A stretch of DNA of 64,000 bases, taken from NCBI GenBank assembly GCA_966212505.1, contig CBIHRS010000017.1, positions 51,270 to 115,269 on the forward strand. Reading direction: 5' to 3'. The translations under genes and the position numbers were made by a program. Source of the stretch: CAMLIZ01 sp966212505. GTDB lineage: Bacteria > Pseudomonadota > Gammaproteobacteria > Burkholderiales > Burkholderiaceae_C. How positions within the stretch are numbered: position 1 is the stretch's first letter; each line of letters starts with the position of its first letter. Of this stretch, positions 19,226 through 28,413 are shown one piece after another. The notes below the pieces were generated by a model. The model made no database searches, was not told the DNA's origin, and saw only the letters and a list, made by a program, of their open reading frames with translations.

Positions 19226-19239
19226 TTGATCTGACGCAA
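19226..19239. promoter_or_regulatory. FNR-type box between hemN and fnr
   Basis: TTGAT-CTGA-CGCAA has one perfect half-site and one 3-of-5 match to the consensus TTGAT(N4)ATCAA. Read towards fnr, its centre lies 41.5 bases before a start at 19274 with AAGAAT (19262-19267) as -10, the class II layout. Read towards hemN no comparable -10 is seen. Confidence 0.55.
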
Positions 19240-19289
19240 GACCGGTCGGGTTGTGAAGGGGAAGAATCAGGCAGCCCTTGAGAATCGTC

Positions 19290-20087
19290 ATGCTGCGACC
19301 CTTGAACAAGTCCACTTCCCCCCTCTGCGAAGACGACGACCAGTTCCCAGCCAACGCTTCGGCGCGCGGCACGAAACTGGAGCCGCTGCGCGTGGCCTGC
19401 TCGAGCTGCAACCTGCGCGAGCTGTGCCTGCCTGTGGGCCTGTCGAAGCCCGACCTCGAGAAGCTCGACCGGCTCGTCGCCACCCGGCGCACCGTGGCCC
19501 GGGGCCAGGCGCTGTTCCGCAGCGGCGATGCGTTCGAGTCGCTCTACGCGGTGCGCACCGGCTTCTTCAAGACCTGCGTCTCGGCGGAAGACGGCCGCGA
19601 CCAGGTTACCGGCTTCCAGATGGCCGGCGAACTGCTCGGCCTCGACGGCATCAGCGCCGACCGCCACAGCTGCGATGCGATCGCGCTCGAGGACTCGCAG
19701 GTCTGCGTGATCCCCTATGAAGACCTCGAGGGCCTGTCGCGCGAATTCACCGACCTGCAGCACCAGTTCCACAAGATCATGAGCCGCGAGATCGTGCGCG
19801 ACCATGGCGTGATGCTGCTGCTGGGCAGCATGCGCGCCGAGGAGCGGCTCGCAGCATTCCTGCTCAACCTCACGCAACGGCTGAAGGCCCGGGGCTTTTC
19901 AGCCTCCGCCCTGGTACTGCGCATGACGCGCGAGGAGATCGGCAGCTATCTCGGCCTGAAGCTCGAGACGGTGAGCCGCACCTTCTCGAAGTTCGCCGAC
20001 GACGGCGTGCTCGAAGTGCGCCAGCGCCACATCCGCGTGCTCGACCCGGCCGCCCTGCAGCGCCTGGTCAACAGCCCGGCCTGCTGA
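19290..20087 (+). CDS. fnr: FNR/CRP-family oxygen-responsive transcription regulator
   Basis: The 265-aa regulator has the FNR iron-sulfur signature C37-x2-C40-x5-C46 (ACSSCNLRELC) plus C128 in HSCDAIAL, the four ligands for an oxygen-labile 4Fe-4S cluster. The cyclic-nucleotide-like fold follows, then the helix-turn-helix TREEIGSYLGLKLETVSRTF with E226, S229 and R230 as base-contacting residues for TTGAT. The ATG at 19290 is preferred. A TTG at 19278 would add four residues. Its stop abuts the stop of the convergent small membrane gene. Confidence 0.93.
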   Translation: MLRPLNKSTSPLCEDDDQFPANASARGTKLEPLRVACSSCNLRELCLPVGLSKPDLEKLDRLVATRRTVARGQALFRSGDAFESLYAVRTGFFKTCVSAEDGRDQVTGFQMAGELLGLDGISADRHSCDAIALEDSQVCVIPYEDLEGLSREFTDLQHQFHKIMSREIVRDHGVMLLLGSMRAEERLAAFLLNLTQRLKARGFSASALVLRMTREEIGSYLGLKLETVSRTFSKFADDGVLEVRQRHIRVLDPAALQRLVNSPAC

Positions 20088-20372
20088 TCACGAAGGCTGC
20101 CGGGGCGCACGCTCCAGCAGCATCGTGATCGCGCCCGACGCGGCGATCACACCCCAGAAGATGAAGAAGCTGACGGTGTAGACCGCCTGCACCGGCCATT
20201 CGATCGGCGCCGCGCCGAACCAGTGCAGCTGCCGCGGATCGACCACGGCGAACACCAGCATCTCGAGCACACCGGCCATCAGGAAGGCCGGCCACAGCAC
20301 GGCCAGCACCCGGGATTCACCCGGCATGTCGAGCCCCGGCTGGGGCTGCCTGACCTCAGTGGGTGGCCGCAT
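20088..20372 (-). CDS. Small two-TM membrane protein of the cbb3 cluster
   Basis: The 94-aa product has two hydrophobic segments (about residues 22-43 and 63-85), separated by a polar loop containing DPRQLHWFG. The ATG at 20372 lies inside the end of ccoH, overlapping it by 17 bases, so the genes are coupled. AGG is seen about nine bases upstream. The protein family is not one I can name. Position suggests a role in cbb3 assembly or in the same low-oxygen regulon. Confidence 0.65.
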   Translation of the reverse strand: MRPPTEVRQPQPGLDMPGESRVLAVLWPAFLMAGVLEMLVFAVVDPRQLHWFGAAPIEWPVQAVYTVSFFIFWGVIAASGAITMLLERAPRQPS

Positions 20373-20586
20373 GGTTGCGCGCCTGGATCGCCGGCATGGT
20401 GGCCGCATCCTGGCCACCGCTCTGGGCGGTGTGTTCCTGGACCACCGGATCCGAACCCTTGATCGCCAGGCCCAGCGTGACGCCGCTGGCGATCACGACG
20501 GCCAGGGGCCCGCTGATCGCCAGCCACACCATGCGCACACGCCACCAGGGCAACGCGGCATCCTTGTTCGTGGTCTCTGCGCTCAT
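20356..20586 (-). CDS. ccoH: FixH/CcoH family protein
   Basis: The 76-aa protein has a short cytoplasmic N-terminus, one membrane segment (WLAISGPLAVVIASGVTLGLAI, about residues 22-43) and a periplasmic tail with KGSDPVVQE. The start of the segment with P-WWRVRMVW and the GSDPVV block fit FixH/CcoH, needed for cbb3 assembly or stability. It is shorter than rhizobial FixH (about 160 aa), as in other beta-proteobacteria. AGAAAGCG precedes the ATG. It follows ccoG by 32 bases. Confidence 0.8.
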   Translation of the reverse strand: MSAETTNKDAALPWWRVRMVWLAISGPLAVVIASGVTLGLAIKGSDPVVQEHTAQSGGQDAATMPAIQARNHAATH

Positions 20587-20618
20587 CGCTTTCTCCCGGA
20601 AAGAGGTCGTGCCGCCGT

Positions 20619-22076
<1,458 letters not shown>

Positions 22077-22086
22077 CGGAACTTCC

Positions 22087-23004
22087 TTACTTCGATGCCA
22101 CGTTCGCGCTCGGCTGCGACAGGCTCCACACATACGCCGCGAGCACGTGGATCTGCTCCGGGCTCAGGCGGCTGCCGTGCGCGGGCATCACGTTGGTCTT
22201 GCCGTTCTGGATCATCGCGACGATCGCATCCTCGCCCCAGCCGTGCAGCCAGACCTTGTCGGTCAGGTTGGGGGCACCGATCGCCTGGTTGCCCTTGCCA
22301 TCTGCGCCGTGGCAGGCGGCGCAGACCGCGAACTTGGGCTTGCCCAGCTGGGCGGCGATGGCGTTGTGCGGGCTGCCCGACAGGCTCAGCACGTAGTTGG
22401 CGACGTTGCGCACATCCTGCTCGGAACCCACGGCCGCGGCCATCGGCGGCATGGCCCCCTGGCGGCCGCCGGTGATGGTCTCCTTGATCTTGTCGTGCGT
22501 GCCGCCGTAGAGCCAGTCGTTGTCGGTCAGGTTCGGGAAGCCCTTGCTGCCGCGAGCATCCGAACCGTGGCAGGCCGCGCAGTTGTTGAGGAACAGGCGC
22601 TCGCCGACGCCCATCGCCTGCGGATCGTGTGCCAGGTCTGCCGCCTGCATGCCGGCGAAGCGGGCATACACCGGCGCGGTGGCGGCGCGGGCCTTGGCCT
22701 GCTCGGCCGCATGCTGGCCGACGCTGGTCCAGCCGAGCGAACCGGGTGCGCTGCCCAGGCCCGGATAGAAGCTCAGGTAGGCGCCGGCGAACACGACAGT
22801 GATCACGAACAGCCACATCCACCAGCGCGGCAGCGGGTTGTTCAGCTCGCGCAGGTCGCCGTCCCATACGTGGCCGGTGGTGTTGTCATTGGCCATCACG
22901 CGGCGACGCGCCGCGATGATCAGCAGCAGCAGACAGGCCGCGAGGCCGAGGATGGTGACGACGGCGATGTAGATCGACCAGCCGCTGTTGAAGAAGTCGC
23001 TCAT
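22087..23004 (-). CDS. ccoP: cbb3 oxidase dihaem cytochrome c subunit
   Basis: The 305-aa subunit passes electrons to CcoO and CcoN. An N-terminal membrane hairpin (residues 8-27 and 59-79) includes the family block HVWDGDLRELNNPLPRWW. Two cytochrome c domains follow, each with CAACH (in NNCAACHGSDARG and AVCAACHGADGKG) and a distal Met ligand. The ATG overlaps the ccoQ stop by four bases (ATGA), and ccoG follows closely. Confidence 0.96.
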   Translation of the reverse strand: MSDFFNSGWSIYIAVVTILGLAACLLLLIIAARRRVMANDNTTGHVWDGDLRELNNPLPRWWMWLFVITVVFAGAYLSFYPGLGSAPGSLGWTSVGQHAAEQAKARAATAPVYARFAGMQAADLAHDPQAMGVGERLFLNNCAACHGSDARGSKGFPNLTDNDWLYGGTHDKIKETITGGRQGAMPPMAAAVGSEQDVRNVANYVLSLSGSPHNAIAAQLGKPKFAVCAACHGADGKGNQAIGAPNLTDKVWLHGWGEDAIVAMIQNGKTNVMPAHGSRLSPEQIHVLAAYVWSLSQPSANVASK

Positions 23005-23174
23005 TGCCGATCCTCCTTGACGGCATCCACGGTCACGGCTTCGCCGTTGAACGGCAGATGGGCCGCATCGTCGAATCCCTTGCGCCGGCGCGGGGCCCAG
23101 GTCCAGGCCATGATGCCGACGAACAGCAGAAAACTCAGCAGCGTCACGAAGCTGCGCAGGTCATTGAGGTCCAT
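23001..23174 (-). CDS. ccoQ: cbb3 oxidase subunit CcoQ
   Basis: The 57-aa protein has one membrane segment (residues 8-27, VTLLSFLLFVGIMAWTWAPR) followed by RRRKGFDDAAHLPF, the conserved CcoQ 'AW-RRR-FD-AA-LPF' pattern. CcoQ stabilises the complex and helps couple CcoP. The ATG is at 23174. Its stop overlaps the ccoP start by four bases. Confidence 0.9.
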   Translation of the reverse strand: MDLNDLRSFVTLLSFLLFVGIMAWTWAPRRRKGFDDAAHLPFNGEAVTVDAVKEDRQ

Positions 23175-23192
23175 GGTGTTTTCCTTCCGCCT

Positions 23193-23813
23193 TCACTTCA
23201 CGCTGGTGCCCAGCACCTGCAGGTAGGCGATCAGGGCTTCGAGCTCCGTCTTGCCCTTGACGGCATCGGCCGCGCCGGCAATGTCGGCGTCGGTGTAGGG
23301 CACGCCCAGCGTGCGCATCGCGTTCAGGCGCGGCGCCATGCCGGCGGCATCGACCTCGCTCTTCTCGAGCCACGAATAGGCCGGCATGTTGGATTCCGGC
23401 ACCACGTCGCGCGGGTTGTTGAGGTGGATGCGATGCCACTCGTCGCTGTACTTGCCGCCCACGCGCTGCAGGTCGGGGCCGGTGCGCTTGCTTCCCCACT
23501 GGAACGGATGGTCGTAGACGAACTCGCCCGCCACCGAGTAGTGGCCGTAGCGCAGCGTCTCCGCATGCAGCGGCCGGATCATCTGCGAGTGGCAGTTGTA
23601 GCAACCCTCGCGCAGATAGACGTCGCGGCCGGCCAGTTGCAGCGCGGTGTAGGGCTTGAGGCCCGGTGTCGGCTGCGTGGTCGAACGCTGGAAGAACAGG
23701 GGAACGATCTCCACCAATCCGCCGACGGCCACCGTCAGCAGGATCAGCACGATCATCAGGAAATTGCTGGTCTCGATGCGCTCGTGGCCCGAGGCCTTGT
23801 TCACGGCTGCCAT
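23193..23813 (-). CDS. ccoO: cbb3 oxidase monohaem cytochrome c subunit
   Basis: The 206-aa subunit has an N-terminal membrane anchor (MIVLILLTVAVGGLVEIVPLFF) and a cytochrome c domain with CYNCHSQMIRP. GRDVYLREGCYNCH and RVGGKYSDEWHRIHLNNPRDVVPESNMP are family hallmarks, the last containing the axial Met. AAAGGAG precedes the ATG at 23813. It lies 14 bases after ccoN and 18 bases before ccoQ. Confidence 0.96.
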   Translation of the reverse strand: MAAVNKASGHERIETSNFLMIVLILLTVAVGGLVEIVPLFFQRSTTQPTPGLKPYTALQLAGRDVYLREGCYNCHSQMIRPLHAETLRYGHYSVAGEFVYDHPFQWGSKRTGPDLQRVGGKYSDEWHRIHLNNPRDVVPESNMPAYSWLEKSEVDAAGMAPRLNAMRTLGVPYTDADIAGAADAVKGKTELEALIAYLQVLGTSVK

Positions 23814-23827
23814 GACGAAAGCTCCTT

Positions 23828-25267
23828 TCAGGCGTGGGCGACGGCCAGGGGGATGGGCGAGGCGACGGCGCGGCCGTTGCGCACCGTCTTGACCACGTTC
23901 CACACCATCACGAACATGCCGCTCAGGTACAGCAGGCCACCGCACAGGCGGATCACGTAGAACGGGAAGGTCGCCTTCACGCTCTCGACGAAGCTGTAGA
24001 CCAGCGTGCCGTCAGGATTGAGGGCGCGCCACATCAGGCCCTGCATCACGCCGGCGATCCACATCGCGGCGATGTAGAGCACGATGCCCAGCGTCGCGAT
24101 CCAGAAGTGCAGCTCGATGGCGCGGGTGCTGTACATCTTGGTCTGCCCGAACATCCGCGGGATCAGGTAGTACAGCGAGCCGATGGAGATCAGGCCCACC
24201 CAGCCGAGCGCGCCGGAGTGCACGTGGCCCACGGTCCAGTCGGTGTAGTGCGACAGCGCATTCACCGTCTTGATCGACATCATCGGGCCCTCGAAGGTCG
24301 ACATGCCGTAGAACGACAGCGCGACGATCAGGAACTTGAGGATGGGGTCGTCGCGCAGCTTCTGCCATGCGCCCGACAGCGTCATCATCCCGTTGATCAT
24401 GCCGCCCCAGCTCGGCGCCAGCAGCACCAGCGAGAACAGCATGCCGACCGACTGCGCCCAGTCGGGCAGCGCGGTGTAGTGCAGGTGGTGGGGGCCCGCC
24501 CACATGTAGGTGAAGATCAGCGCCCAGAAGTGCACGATCGACAGGCGATACGAGTACACCGGGCGCTCGGCCTGCTTGGGGATGTAGTAGTACATCATCC
24601 CGAGGAAGCCCGCGGTCAGGAAGAAGCCCACCGCGTTGTGGCCGTACCACCACTGCACCATCGCGTCCTGCACGCCGGCGTAGGCCGAGTAGCTTTTCCA
24701 GAACGACACCGGGATCTCGGCGCTGTTGACCACGTGCAGCAGCGCCACCGCGATGATGAAGGCGCCGAAGAACCAGTTGGCCACGTAGATGTGGCGCACC
24801 TTGCGGACGCCGATGGTGCCGAAGAACACCACTGCATAGGCCACCCACACCAGCGTGATCAGCAGGTCGATCGGCCACTCGAGCTCGGCGTATTCCTTGC
24901 CGGTGGTGTAGCCCAGCGGCAGCGTGAGGGCCGCGAGCAGGATCACCAGCTGCCAGCCCCACAGCGTGAAGCGCGCCAGCCAGGGTGCGAACAGCGGCAC
25001 CTGGCAGGTGCGCTGCACCACGTGATACGAGGTCGCGAACAAGGCGCAGCCGCCGAACGCGAAGATCACCGCGTTGGTGTGCAGCGGCCGCAATCGCCCA
25101 TAGCTGAGCCAGGGAATGCCGAAGCCGAGTTCCGGCCACGCGAGCTGGGCCGCGATGAATGCTCCCACGGCCATGCCGACCACGCCCCACAGCACGGCGA
25201 AGAGAGCGAAGCCGCGCACGGGTTCGTCGTTGTAGACGGGCGCTGATGTCACTGAAGCGCTTGCCAT
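23828..25267 (-). CDS. ccoN: cbb3-type cytochrome c oxidase catalytic subunit I
   Basis: The 479-aa subunit reduces oxygen at the haem b3–CuB site and pumps protons. Roughly twelve membrane segments are present. The haem and CuB histidines are in LRPLHTNAVIF, QWWYGHNAVGFFL, WAGPHHLHYTALPDW and HYTDWTVGHVHSGALGW. AAAGGAGG precedes the ATG at 25267. In-frame upstream sequence (to 25297) would cross the promoter and is rejected. It is the first gene of ccoNOQPGH. Confidence 0.97.
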   Translation of the reverse strand: MASASVTSAPVYNDEPVRGFALFAVLWGVVGMAVGAFIAAQLAWPELGFGIPWLSYGRLRPLHTNAVIFAFGGCALFATSYHVVQRTCQVPLFAPWLARFTLWGWQLVILLAALTLPLGYTTGKEYAELEWPIDLLITLVWVAYAVVFFGTIGVRKVRHIYVANWFFGAFIIAVALLHVVNSAEIPVSFWKSYSAYAGVQDAMVQWWYGHNAVGFFLTAGFLGMMYYYIPKQAERPVYSYRLSIVHFWALIFTYMWAGPHHLHYTALPDWAQSVGMLFSLVLLAPSWGGMINGMMTLSGAWQKLRDDPILKFLIVALSFYGMSTFEGPMMSIKTVNALSHYTDWTVGHVHSGALGWVGLISIGSLYYLIPRMFGQTKMYSTRAIELHFWIATLGIVLYIAAMWIAGVMQGLMWRALNPDGTLVYSFVESVKATFPFYVIRLCGGLLYLSGMFVMVWNVVKTVRNGRAVASPIPLAVAHA

Positions 25268-25307
25268 CTCAGCGCCTCCTTTCCTTCGGGTAAACACGAT
25301 GGAAAGG

Positions 25308-25349
25308 ATTGTTCGGCGTCAACTCAACGGGGAGCTTGACCGCGATCAA
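25308..25349 (-). promoter_or_regulatory. FNR-activated class II promoter of ccoN
   Basis: The FNR box TTGAC-CGCG-ATCAA (25336-25349) matches 9 of 10 consensus bases. Exactly 22 bases downstream on the minus strand lies AACAAT (25313-25308). That is the spacing of a class II FNR promoter, with the box centred at -41.5 and a start near 25301. The box lies inside the last codons of ccoS. Confidence 0.8.
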
Positions 25350-25494
25350 TCGAGCCCGCCTCGTCATGCAGGATTCGTTCGCCTTCCTGTTCCAGATCAT
25401 CGAATTGCCCGCCGTTCAGTGCCCAGGCGAACACGCCGAGGATGCCCAGCACCAGCACGGCCGACAGCGGAATCAGCAGGTAGAGGATGTCCAT
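25324..25494 (-). CDS. ccoS: cbb3 oxidase maturation protein CcoS
   Basis: The 56-aa protein starts MDILYLLIPLSAVLVLGIL, with one membrane segment (residues 3-25). The conserved FAWALNGGQFDDLEQEGERIL is the CcoS signature. CcoS is needed to insert cofactors into CcoN. It follows ccoI by 13 bases. Its last 9 codons coincide with the FNR box for ccoN. Confidence 0.93.
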   Translation of the reverse strand: MDILYLLIPLSAVLVLGILGVFAWALNGGQFDDLEQEGERILHDEAGSIDRGQAPR

Positions 25495-25507
25495 GGCAGC
25501 GCTCCTT

Positions 25508-27763
25508 TCAGCGCGAGAGCCGCAGCGAGTTGCCGACCACGAGCAGCGAGCTGAGCGCCATGCCCAGGCCCGCGGCCCAGGGCGGCAGCAGGCCGGCCAG
25601 CGCCAGCGGCACGCAGGCGGCGTTGTAGAGCGCGGCCCAGGCAAGGTTCTGGCGCACCACGCGCAGGCAGCGCCGCGCCATGGTGCGTGCGGCCGCGATG
25701 TCGCCCAGGCGATCGGAGACGATGACCGCATCGGCATGCGTCCGCGCGACGAGCGCGCCCTGCCCCATCGCGAACGACACGTCGGCCTGTGCCAGCACCG
25801 GCGCATCGTTGACGCCATCGCCCACCATCGCGACGACCTCGCCGCGCGCCTGCGCGCCGCGCACGGCCGCCAGCTTGTCTTCGGGGCTCGCAGCCGACAC
25901 CACGTTGAAGATGCCGACGCGCCGCGCGAGCCGCTCCACACGGGCCGGCGCGTCGCCGGACAGCAGCGTCAGCTGCAGGCCCTGCCCGCGCAGCGCACGC
26001 AGCGCCGTCACGGCATCAGGCCGCAATGATTCGTCGAACACCAGGCGTGCGACCGGCTTGCCGCAAGGGCCGAACCACGCTTCCAATCCTGTGTCTTCCG
26101 TGGCACCGCTCTTCTCCACACCCAGCCATGCCGCGGATCCCAGGCGCCACTCGATTCCGTCGGCATCGAGCGCGCGCACCCCGCATCCTGCCTCCTCATG
26201 CACGGCCTGCCACACCTCGACCTCGGACTCGGCCGGCACTGCAGCACACAACGCGCGCGACAACGGATGGTGCGACCAGCGCGCCAGCGAGGCCGCCTTG
26301 TGCAGCAACGCGGCATCTCCGGTCGCCGGACCAAGCGCCTGCAGGCTGCGCCACAGCGGCTGGCCTTCTGTCAGCGTTCCGGTCTTGTCGATGAAGAGGT
26401 GTTGCGCATGCGACAGCGCCTCGATCGCATCGAGCCGTCGCAGCAGCAGGCCGCGCTTCGCGAGTGCACCGGCGGCAGCGATCAGGGCCGACGGCGCCGC
26501 CAGCGACAGCGCGCACGGACAGGTGACGATCAGCACCGACACCGAGACCCAGATTGCGCGCTGCGGATCGATCCACTGCCAGGCCAGTCCGGCGCCCGCA
26601 GCCAGCAGCAGCACCGCCCACAGGAACGGGCCGGCCACACGGTCGGCCACACGGGCCAGCGCCGGACGCTGCGTCATCGCATCCCGCATCAGCGCGACGA
26701 TGCTCTCGTAGCGCGTGTCGGCGCCCACGCGCTCCAGCCGCAGCGTGACGGGCGCGCCGAGGTTCACGCTGCCCGCCACCACCAAATCTCCGGGCAGCTT
26801 GCGCACCGGCCGCGACTCGCCGCTCAGCAGCGACTCGTCGGCCTCGGTCGGCCCGTCGATCAGCAGGCCATCGGCCGGAAAGGCCTGGCCCAGCGGAACG
26901 CGCACACGGTCTCCCACGGTCAGTGCCCGCACCGGCACCATCTCCGTGCTGCCGTCATCGCGCAGGCGCATGGCCGTGGCCGGCAGTTGCCCGAGCGCGT
27001 TCTCCAAGGCTTCGGCCGCGCGGTGCCGGCCCTTCAGCTCCGCATAGCGACCGAGCAGAAGAAAGCTGATGAACATCGTCAGCGAGTCGAAATACACCTC
27101 GCTGCCGAACACGCCGCCGGGATCGAAGGCCGCGCCGCTGCTGGCAATGAACGCCACGCCGATGCCCAGCGCCACCGGCACGTCCATGCCGATGCGCCGT
27201 TGCCGCAACGAGCGCCACGCGCCGCCGAAGAACGGGCCGGCCGAGAACCACATCACCGGCAGCGTGAGCAGCCATGCGCCCCAGTTCAGCAGGTGGCGCA
27301 GATCGGGTGCCAGCTCGCCTGGCCCGGCGACATAGGCCGGCGTGGCCAGCATCATCACCTGCATCGCGCAGAAGCCCGCGACGAACACACGCCACAGCGC
27401 GCGCCGCCCTTCCTGCCGGCGCAAGGCACGGGCACCGGCCGCGGTGTCGGGCACCGCGTCGTAGCCGGCCTGGCGGATCGCGGCGATCAGTGCCGACGCG
27501 CGGGTCCGGGCCGGATCCCAGCGCACGCTTGCGCGCCGGGCGGCCGAACTCACGCGGGCTTCGCGCACGCCCTCCACCGAGCGCAGGGCCTGCTCGATGA
27601 TGCCGGCGCAGGCCGCGCAGTGCATGCCGGACAGCTGCAGCGACGATTCCGCCAACGCACCACCTTCGCGTGTGCGTTCGAAACGGGTGAAACCGCCCAC
27701 ATCCAGCGTGTCGTCCACGGCCGCGAGCTCCGGAGCGGGGACGGTCGAGGCGGCAGCGGTCAT
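25508..27763 (-). CDS. ccoI: Copper-translocating P1B-type ATPase CcoI
   Basis: The 751-aa pump exports Cu(I) for cbb3 assembly. An N-terminal heavy-metal domain carries MHCAAC (about residues 47-52). Membrane helices follow, with the transport motif TCPCAL, then phosphorylation site DKTGTLTEG, the SHHPLSR nucleotide loop and GDGVNDAPVLAQ. The extra N-terminal Cys cluster found in some FixI proteins is not seen. It heads ccoI–ccoS upstream of ccoN and is divergent from a DUF192 gene. Confidence 0.94.
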   Translation of the reverse strand: MTAAASTVPAPELAAVDDTLDVGGFTRFERTREGGALAESSLQLSGMHCAACAGIIEQALRSVEGVREARVSSAARRASVRWDPARTRASALIAAIRQAGYDAVPDTAAGARALRRQEGRRALWRVFVAGFCAMQVMMLATPAYVAGPGELAPDLRHLLNWGAWLLTLPVMWFSAGPFFGGAWRSLRQRRIGMDVPVALGIGVAFIASSGAAFDPGGVFGSEVYFDSLTMFISFLLLGRYAELKGRHRAAEALENALGQLPATAMRLRDDGSTEMVPVRALTVGDRVRVPLGQAFPADGLLIDGPTEADESLLSGESRPVRKLPGDLVVAGSVNLGAPVTLRLERVGADTRYESIVALMRDAMTQRPALARVADRVAGPFLWAVLLLAAGAGLAWQWIDPQRAIWVSVSVLIVTCPCALSLAAPSALIAAAGALAKRGLLLRRLDAIEALSHAQHLFIDKTGTLTEGQPLWRSLQALGPATGDAALLHKAASLARWSHHPLSRALCAAVPAESEVEVWQAVHEEAGCGVRALDADGIEWRLGSAAWLGVEKSGATEDTGLEAWFGPCGKPVARLVFDESLRPDAVTALRALRGQGLQLTLLSGDAPARVERLARRVGIFNVVSAASPEDKLAAVRGAQARGEVVAMVGDGVNDAPVLAQADVSFAMGQGALVARTHADAVIVSDRLGDIAAARTMARRCLRVVRQNLAWAALYNAACVPLALAGLLPPWAAGLGMALSSLLVVGNSLRLSR

Positions 27764-27848
27764 GGGCAGGCTGGGTGGGGCAATGGGCTGTCCTCCGGCG
27801 AGGACGATGGCACGTTCGATAATCTAGGTTCACCCTCCCCCGCCCGAC

Positions 27849-28322
27849 ATGACACATATCAAGAACGCGATGCGCCGCCCGCTCGCCTGGATCGCCGGCT
27901 TCGCTCTTTCGCTGGGCGCCGCCGGTGCTTTTGCACAGAGCGGCCCGCAGCCGCACCTCGATGCGATCACGCTGAGTGCCGGCATGCACAACATCAAGGC
28001 CGAAGTGGCCCACACCGACGAGCAGCGCCAGACCGGCCTGATGCTGCGCAAGGAAATGGCGCAGCACGAAGGCATGCTGTTCGTGTTCGACGAATCGGCG
28101 GTGCACTGCTTCTGGATGAAGAACACGCTGCTGCCGCTGTCGATCGCCTTCATCGCCGACGACGGCACGATCACCAACATCGTCGACATGCAGCCGCAGT
28201 CGGAGAAGTCGAACTGCCCGACCCAGCCGGTGCGCTATGCGCTCGAGATGAACCAGGGCTGGTTCGCCAAGCGCGCGATCAAGCCGGGGTTCCGCCTGAG
28301 CGGCCCGCCGTTCAAGAAGTGA
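27849..28322 (+). CDS. Exported DUF192 family protein
   Basis: The 157-aa product has a signal peptide (RRPLAWIAGFALSLGAAGAFAQ, cut near residue 30). The DUF192 core follows, with EQRQTGLMLRKEM, GMLFVFDE, CFWMKNTLLPLSIAFI and YALEMNQGWFAKRAIKPG. The function of this family is not established. One structure-based view likens it to a metal- or sugar-related fold. It is divergent from ccoI across 85 bases. Confidence 0.85.
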   Translation: MTHIKNAMRRPLAWIAGFALSLGAAGAFAQSGPQPHLDAITLSAGMHNIKAEVAHTDEQRQTGLMLRKEMAQHEGMLFVFDESAVHCFWMKNTLLPLSIAFIADDGTITNIVDMQPQSEKSNCPTQPVRYALEMNQGWFAKRAIKPGFRLSGPPFKK

Positions 28323-28329
28323 CCGGACG

Positions 28330-28413
28330 GCAGAACGAGCGCCGGGCCGCCCCAAGCTCGTTCTGCGCCCCCGAGGGGGGCGGAGTCGCGGTACTCCGCG
28401 ACCGGGGGCTGGA
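28330..28413. repeat. Intergenic dyad-rich element (REP-like)
   Basis: It comprises a perfect 11-base inverted repeat, GCAGAACGAGC/GCTCGTTCTGC (28330-28340 and 28356-28366), a CCCCCGAGGGGG dyad (28368-28379) and GTCGCGG/CCGCGAC (28385-28391 and 28396-28402). It fills the gap between two convergent genes and probably acts as a terminator as well. I recognise the style from other Burkholderiales genomes. Confidence 0.55.
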
